Shown in pieces: positions 57,650 to 64,000 of a stretch of DNA of 64,000 bases. This stretch comes from Isoetes taiwanensis (lineage: Eukaryota; Streptophyta; Lycopodiopsida; Isoetales; Isoetaceae): contig JAJEKV010000031.1 in the NCBI GenBank assembly GCA_021234155.1, positions 3,450,898 through 3,514,897 of the forward strand. The letters run 5' to 3'. Each line of letters opens with the position of its first letter. The stretch's first letter is position 1. Made by a program: the position numbers and the translations under genes. The notes beneath the pieces are model-generated. The model did not search any database. It was not told the origin of the DNA and was given only the letters and a program-made list of their open reading frames with translations.

Positions 57650-58867
57650 ATGTCATCTTCATGGTTCACAAGTATTAGAAAACTGTATCAGCAAAGAATG
57701 CACAAGAAAATACTATGTTCTACTTACAAAAATGGAGCTTGGCTGTGCAGCAACCACGGCATCGATGAATGCGTGCATGTAAGCCACAATGTATGTGCAA
57801 GGAGTGTTGTTACTGGTTTCAGGCACTTTGGGATGCTGGATAGGGGCATCAAAATTCTTTCTGCCATGGCTTAGACTGTTGGATCCCAACATCATGTTAT
57901 TGATCACAAGCTTATGAAACCAGCAAGATTGCAACGTGAGAATAAGCAAAGCATAAGAAGTTGCAACATGAGAATAAGCAAATCACTGAAAAGAAACTGA
58001 AACTGATACTTACTTTTGGAGTAGTTTAGCGTCCACTGCATAGCCTTTGACAGGAGACAGGATCTGTATGCTTGGACTCACTAAAAATGGGAGAGCGTTT
58101 TTGAGTGGACCAGCAAGCACAAATATTGCCAAACCAAAATTTGGCCCTTGCAGAACTGGGACAAAAATATATTGACATATCGTGCAAAGCGAATGCCATC
58201 CATTCCTTCCTTTATGTGAGTGTTTCGACATCTGCAGAACTCCTATTCTTAAGGGCACTCACAAAATTGAGGAAGCTCTCTCGGTTTGAACATAAAGAAC
58301 TTATTTTTAAGCTCGGGGATGAAAGAGAGAGCGCAAAGGTACCGCATTACCTAATCCAAAAGACATATTAATACATACTCTGAATGAGTGTAAGAATGAA
58401 ATAATAGAAAAATATTTAAAAGCCTACCTCCCATACACTTCTACCATCTTTGATGTCAAGTCAAGCTTCCAGCAAAACTCGTCGACATCGGTTTGGAACA
58501 CAACAAAAGTGTGCTTACGTGGATAGTCCCTGTAAAAAGGAGGAATGGGACCAACCTTTTCACCGGTCCACTAAACCGCATACAAGGCAACGAGCATTAG
58601 CATTTATACAAGTAATAAATAGACAAGATACTCACCATCTTTTTGTGCCGTGAAGTCGAGGCGGCTCTTCTCGTGATCTTTTTCTCGGATCAAGTTTAAC
58701 CTTGTTTGCTATGTCATCAACCTCGCGGTCAATGTCCTCTTCTTCTGTTTCTGACTCAGAAGCAGGTTTATCCTTTCAACCTGTGATCTTGTCCTATGTA
58801 AAAAAAAACTATGGTCAATTATCATAAAGCTGAGATGATTAAACAAAGATCCCATGTAATATACCTG

Positions 58868-59060
58868 TAACATGTACATTCACCTGTAACAGAATTAACA
58901 GAAATTCATTTCACTTCTCTTAATTAATTCTGTTAATTACTTCTGTTAATTAATTCACCTGTACATTAATTAATTCACCTGTAACATGTACATTTCATGT
59001 ACATAGAATGTATCAAATGTACGTAACTTTAAAAGCGGCCATTCAACCTACATCTTGTAC
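58868..59060. repeat. Low-complexity repeat (CACCTGTAACA, TGTTAATTA words)
   Basis: CACCTGTAACATGTACAT and TTCTGTTAATTA recur several times. No coding meaning. Confidence 0.6.
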
Positions 59061-59111
59061 ATTTAATGTACAAAATGTACATAATATACATAGATGGACC
59101 CAAACATGCAG

Positions 59112-59270
<159 letters not shown>

Positions 59271-60759
59271 ATGCCCAAAAAATGCACATATATGTAACAA
59301 AGGTACATAGATATGAATCATCTACAGATGCACTCCAACCACAGGAACACATCCATCCAAAAAAAGAACATGTACATCTACTTGCAGATGTAGACTCAAT
59401 TAAATCTATGTATAACTAATACATAAAACAAATCACACATCTGCAGTCCAAGCTCAAAAATAGAAGCATCAATAAACAAGAAAATATATGCCTATGTACC
59501 CCTGCAAACAGATGTACAATAAAAAAAATACATATAAGGAACAACAATGCACTATAAGACATATATGTAGAACTATATAGATTACAGTAACAAATATGAA
59601 TCAAGAGCAATCTAAGATTAATCATTTAGCGTAATGCATACCTTGTCCAGCAGGGAAACCAAGTTGATTTTGAATGCCCTCATCCCAAATACAGCCTTTT
59701 ATGCAATTCTGTTTTTCATATACGAGATAAGACAAGCAAAAGAGGCAATAAGGATCTCTGCAAGGAGCCAGCAGCATCAAAACCAGATTTTGCTAAAGCC
59801 CTGGCCACAGCAGATATACGAATTGAATGAGATGAACTCTTGTAGAAGTAGCTCTATAGGATTTGGCCTAGGGTGCAGAGCAATAGGTCCTGCTCTCCCA
59901 TGAAATTCAAAATCTATGAATGCCTTTGTTGAACAAGTTAAGTTTCTCCTTTGCTTGTTGAATTGAAATTTCATGTTTTTCAATGTTTCTAATTGCTTCT
60001 TGCAAACCAATCTCCAGCTTAGAATAGTGCTGCTGCTTGTTCGACGATTTTCCTGTTGTAGGTTCCTCTGTAATATCTGAAGTTTTGGCAAGATCCTTGG
60101 CGGTCTTAGCAACATCCACCCAATCAAACGGCGTCCCTTCAAATGAAGAGCAAATGCCCGAGCAAAATATGTGGAAATATAGTTGTTTGGTACCTGCTTC
60201 TTGCCATAAACCAATTCATAATATTTAAAAAATTCTTCTTTCCATGCATTCTGAACTCTGCCTTCCTTGAATCCTCTTCTATTCTTTGGAGCTGCACTCC
60301 ATACTTCATTCATAATTTCTTGGAGTCCGGGTATGTGGATCTCGTCATGTTTTTCACGGAGGTCTTTGGCTTGGATCACTGCCAAAAGTTTTCTCTTTGC
60401 TGGTAATTTTCCACTGTCGGAATTGCTGGTTTCTTGGTTTAGCTGTGGTGAAGAGCAAGCACTGAGTTGGGGAACAAATTTTGGGGCCATAGTTGGACCA
60501 AAAATTGGTGATCGGAATGGAGGCAGAGTATGCGTGGGCGGGATAGCGAACGCGAGGCAAAGCAAGCAATAATTTGGTAAAGAAATTTAAAATCTGAAAA
60601 TGGTGCGGTTGCGGAGTGTTGGATAACATTAATCATGGCAGTTACTAGCGGTTCATGATTATAGGACTCCCTAATTTGTGCATTGGGTACATATGTATAT
60701 GTATAAAAAGGGCTACATTTCTAGACACCCTTTCATGCTTTTACCCTTGAGGTGCCACG

Positions 60760-60990
60760 ACTCACTGAGATGGATGTGGCCAAAACAGTGTAGTGAATGA
60801 TGGATGCGGCCAAAACAGTGTAGTGGTGTTCAAAGCAGTTGAAGCAGAGGGACATGAAGGGGTCTAGATCAGAAGAAATTGTGGAGTGCGGCCAAAACCG
60901 TGTAGTAATATTTGTTGCAGTGCTTTTCATTCAAAGCAATTGAAGCAAAGGGACACGAAGGGGTCTAGATCAGAAAAAATTGTGGAGAGA
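60760..60990. repeat. Tandem repeat, two nested units
   Basis: GCGGCCAAAACAGTGTAGT-type units occur three times. A longer unit containing AGCAGAGGGACATGAAGG and GGTCTAGATCAGAA occurs at about 60829-60887 and 60930-60988 with few differences. Confidence 0.85.
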
Positions 60991-61248
60991 GGGCGCATAA
61001 AGCTCAAGTTTCTTTTTAAAAGATTTTCTTATCCTTACTTGAGAATCCAGCACTGTTGAAAGTGGCATTGTAGATTGTTGGGATTATAATGTGGCGTTAC
61101 AGTTTCTTAGTAAGGTTTTAAATTGGAGTTGTGCCCATTAGCAGAGTTATGTTCTTCCCATAACCTCAGTTTTCATTCATGGCAATGCAGTTTGACACTA
61201 TTCTTTTGCAAAATCATTTGTTCGGTTCTCCTTGGAGCTGGAAGTGCC

Positions 61249-61560
61249 TTTCAACACCACGTCTTCGCCCTCTTATTTGCTCTGAATTTAATACACCCTA
61301 TCGATCAATCTTCGATTAATTAGATTCTTTAGATGTTGGTGGTACAGAACAAGAGGATATTGTAAAGGACCATGGTGACAGAACCAGATTAAGAGCTGGA
61401 AGCACGATTCAACATCAAGTCTTCAAGGTTTTATCCCCTCTTATTTGCTCTGAATTTAGTACACCCTGTCGATCTTTCTTTGATTAATTAGAGTCATTAG
61501 ATGTTGGTGGTATAGAAGAAGAGGTTATTGTAAAGGAGCATGGTGATAGAACCAGATAAG
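61249..61560. repeat. Two-unit tandem repeat of about 165 bp
   Basis: CCTCTTATTTGCTCTGAATT, GATTAATTAGA, TTAGATGTTGGTGGTA and GGTGA.AGAACCAGAT occur in the same order in both units. Confidence 0.88.
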
Positions 61561-62129
61561 CATACATGGGTTTGAAATGAATCAATGATAGGTAAGGGAT
61601 TCCAGCTCTTCTCCAGAAGGTAGTGTCACTAGAAGGTAATTTCTGGGATTGCAGCCCTTTATTATTGAATGTAGCTTTCTTTTGTAAGTGAACTTTTGGG
61701 AGAGGCCCGACCAGAGTACAACTTGGAGAAGCAACAACAGAGCATGATGCATTGGTTTGTCTAATGAAATCTAAGCCTTTCCAGTTCTTCCGAGCAACTA
61801 ATGAACAATTCGCGAACTCCACAACACATAATGCTCCACAAGACATAAGCAAGTCACAATACAACATCAAAAGTCAACTACACTCAAGTTCCTTATAGCA
61901 ACAGATAAGCAACTCACAACTACAATAAAAAACCATTCTAGAATGGGACTCGCAAGAAACCAACAAACCCCCCGATGCTTCTCATTCATCTCAGCAGATT
62001 TTCTATATGGTGGGGATGGGTAGCCGCGACACACGAACTACCCAATTTAAAAAATAAAGGGAAAATCCAATTATATCATTTGGACCCCAAAACAAATACA
62101 ATGCTAATAGATGAGTGGTTGATGTACCC
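61561..62129. other. No gene recognised
   Basis: A minus-strand frame at 61484-61870 overlaps the tandem repeat and has no known domain. Confidence 0.35.
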
Positions 62130-62206
62130 GCCGAAAGCTTATCACCGGATTAAAAACCTCACCCTTCGGGTTTTCGAGGAAAAAACCCTAGTGATAAGCC
62201 TTCGGC
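62130..62206. repeat. Hairpin with conserved core (copy 2)
   Basis: The 16 bases 62130-62145 pair with 62191-62206 with one mismatch. The core GGATTAAAAACC … GGGTTTTCGAGG.AAAAACCC matches copy 1 at 40141-40225 although the stems differ. Confidence 0.75.
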
Positions 62207-62338
62207 AAAGGGCTTAGACAAACGTAAAGGCATAGAATCGCCCCAAAACCCCCCATGGAGAAGTCGAAACGGATGCCGCCGCCAACCCCGTAACTGCACT
62301 CACCAACACAACAAAACGAGAAACATACCAGAATAGCA

Positions 62339-62386
62339 TCACCCAAATGGGTGGAAAAGCATCACCCAAATGGGTAGAAAAACATG
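62339..62386. repeat. 23-bp tandem duplication
   Basis: CATCACCCAAATGGGTGGAA and CATCACCCAAATGGGTAGAA follow one another. Confidence 0.85.
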
Positions 62387-62863
62387 ATAAAATGTAACTT
62401 GTACAAAATATAATAAACAAAGAAGGGGAGGGTGGGTTCAAAGAGAATAAGGTAATCGGGCCGAGAGAAGAGGAAGCCGATGAGACGTGGATGCGTAAAC
62501 GCTACCGGAAATAGCTTAACTCCCAACCAAAAACGGGCATGCGCCGCCCGCATGCATGCATGACATGCATGCTCATCCCATTCTAGAATGGCGATCCGAT
62601 GTCTCGGATCGATGCGATTAGTAAAACACATATATGACGAGCTTTTAACCCTCTTTTATGTGAATATAATAAGTTACTAGATGCATTTTGACAACAAAAT
62701 AAAGCTTGCCTCTGAATATTATAAACAACTCAGCAACACTAGGTTTGAAAAGCAAATTGTTTTGAGATTTGTTACTTGCAAACCATAACAAACAACTTAC
62801 ATCAGAGTAATATAACAACGCTCAATCCTAACACATTATAACATAAAATGCACATTAGAGTAA

Positions 62864-62890
62864 CTAGTAACGGGTGCCCGGCGTTGCCGG
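62864..62890 (-). mobile_element. Helitron 3' terminus
   Basis: On the minus strand the hairpin GCCCGGC AAC GCCGGGC is followed by ACCCGTTA and CTAG at 62864-62867, then T. This is the standard Helitron 3' end (hairpin, short spacer, CTRR, host T). The element would extend to higher coordinates; its 5' TC end may lie beyond the window. Confidence 0.65.
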
Positions 62891-64000
62891 GCATAGTTAC
62901 GGGCTTGTTGTAGGCAATGATGAAGTTGTATACTTAAATATGTGTATAGACAAAAATCTTGATGTATGTCTATTGTATTCATCTAGACAGGTTGTAGAAG
63001 AGTTAAAGAACTCTTTGTGATAAGAAAATATATTGATCCTATTGGTTGTTGGGTTTGAGTGGTATTGTAGGGAAGCTTGAAGTAGCAGATGTAGATTACC
63101 TTTGCCTAATTGAAGGGGAAGCCAAAAATGGGAGAACTGAAGTGGGGTTAAGTATAGGTTTATTATAGGAAAGCATATCTATTGTTTAAATATAGATTAA
63201 GTTGGTAAGTGTAAATGGGCGCAGAAATACTATTCTTTTGTAGGAATTAAAGTTATTGCATTTGAAGGTTTTGCCCAACATTGTCAAGCTTTGGCAACAA
63301 AGTCTTACATTGGAGTTGGCAGTTTAAAATCGTGTTGAATGGTCTCTAGAGTCTCCAACCATAATTCACAATGCACAATGGACCAGAAGATCATGTAATT
63401 GATGAATCCAAATGATAATGAATTTGCATTATGCCTATTATAAGTCATTTGCACCTCTTTGATAATAGAATTTACGCTAATATATAACATATGCATTTAT
63501 AATAAACGTTTATTGCATCCAAGTACACCTATGATCTTTTCGGACCCAAGTCAATGGTCTAATCCTATATCATCAAGAGATGGCATCAATGTTTTGTGTG
63601 GAATTCTCATATTATATATTTAAACGTTTACAAAGTCATGGAAACCCATCTAGTCTATTTGCTTCATGACGTGGACCATATAAATGGACTGCAAGTGAGT
63701 TAAACATGTATTTACTAATGGAGATCCACTCTATTCCATTTGCTTCAGATATATATTTGAACATGTACATGACTAATGGAGACTCATATACTCTATTTGC
63801 TTCATGATAGACCATATGAATGGACTATAATATGGCTGCTACAGCGGATGGATTTGAATATGCCATTTATATTTTTAGAAATTCAAACTAAGGTGCAGTG
63901 CATTTACTTTGGTCAACCCTATGAACTCTTAAGCATCGCAAAGTATGCTATAGTGAAATCTAGTGCGATAATTAACTTAGCCTTGTCCACATCTTGAGAA
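62891..64000. other. Possible non-autonomous Helitron interior
   Basis: No gene is recognised. At 63600-63840 imperfect repeats share CTATTTGCTTCA and CATATAAATGGACT. If the terminus at 62864 is correct, this DNA belongs to the Helitron. Confidence 0.35.

Overview
The window reads as nuclear DNA of a land plant. It holds spliced GT-AG genes, F-box and RCC1-repeat genes of plant type, a plant HKT-type ion transporter relic, Copia and Ty3/gypsy elements primed by initiator tRNA-Met, LINEs with a plant-style C-terminal zinc-binding domain, Helitron ends, and a HUH-endonuclease element of the Replitron kind. The element mix suggests a non-flowering plant such as a fern or lycophyte, but this is an inference. 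No rRNA, tRNA or CRISPR feature was recognised.

Layout. 0.5-1.9 kb: broken HKT transporter. 2.74-4.74 kb: Helitron helicase relic with a good 3' terminus. 4.8-5.9 kb: a primer-binding-site remnant and a 5'-truncated LINE. 5.99-18.7 kb (copy A) and 27.83-35.5 kb (copy B) are two direct copies of one segment, each with an F-box gene on the minus strand. The copy B gene is open (406 codons); the copy A gene is frameshifted. Comparing the copies gives empty sites for three insertions. These are a 2.5-kb HUH-endonuclease element (6270-8769), a 4.27-kb element with 29-bp inverted ends (13445-17714), and, in copy B, a 904-bp insertion with a 12-bp target duplication (30311-31214). Between the copies, a LINE on the minus strand (20.23-27.37 kb) is split by a young Copia element (21226-26778) with nearly identical LTRs.

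35.5-43.0 kb is built around the one clearly intact multi-exon gene: an RCC1-repeat protein with an N-terminal F-box-like segment (37132-39691, minus, six exons, 482 aa). It is enclosed by a 50-bp inverted repeat and, outside that, by arms of about 420 bp in opposite orientation. A LINE reverse transcriptase fragment is wedged into the right side.

43-64 kb is mostly decayed mobile DNA: a piece of an FCP1/NIF-type phosphatase gene (45.3-46.4 kb), a long degraded Ty3/gypsy element on the minus strand (about 46.5-57 kb), and a broken gene with a ULP1-like protease domain (57.7-60.5 kb). There is also a long AG microsatellite, several tandem repeats, and a second Helitron 3' terminus at 62864. 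The gypsy element has extra upstream coding DNA and four copies of a hairpin placed in pairs upstream of two TATA boxes.

Functionally, only the RCC1 gene and the copy B F-box gene look able to make host proteins. The rest records repeated insertion and gene capture. The observations most worth following are the HUH element with its paired empty site, the hairpin/TATA modules in the gypsy element, and two distant copies of a hairpin whose core is conserved while its stems covary.
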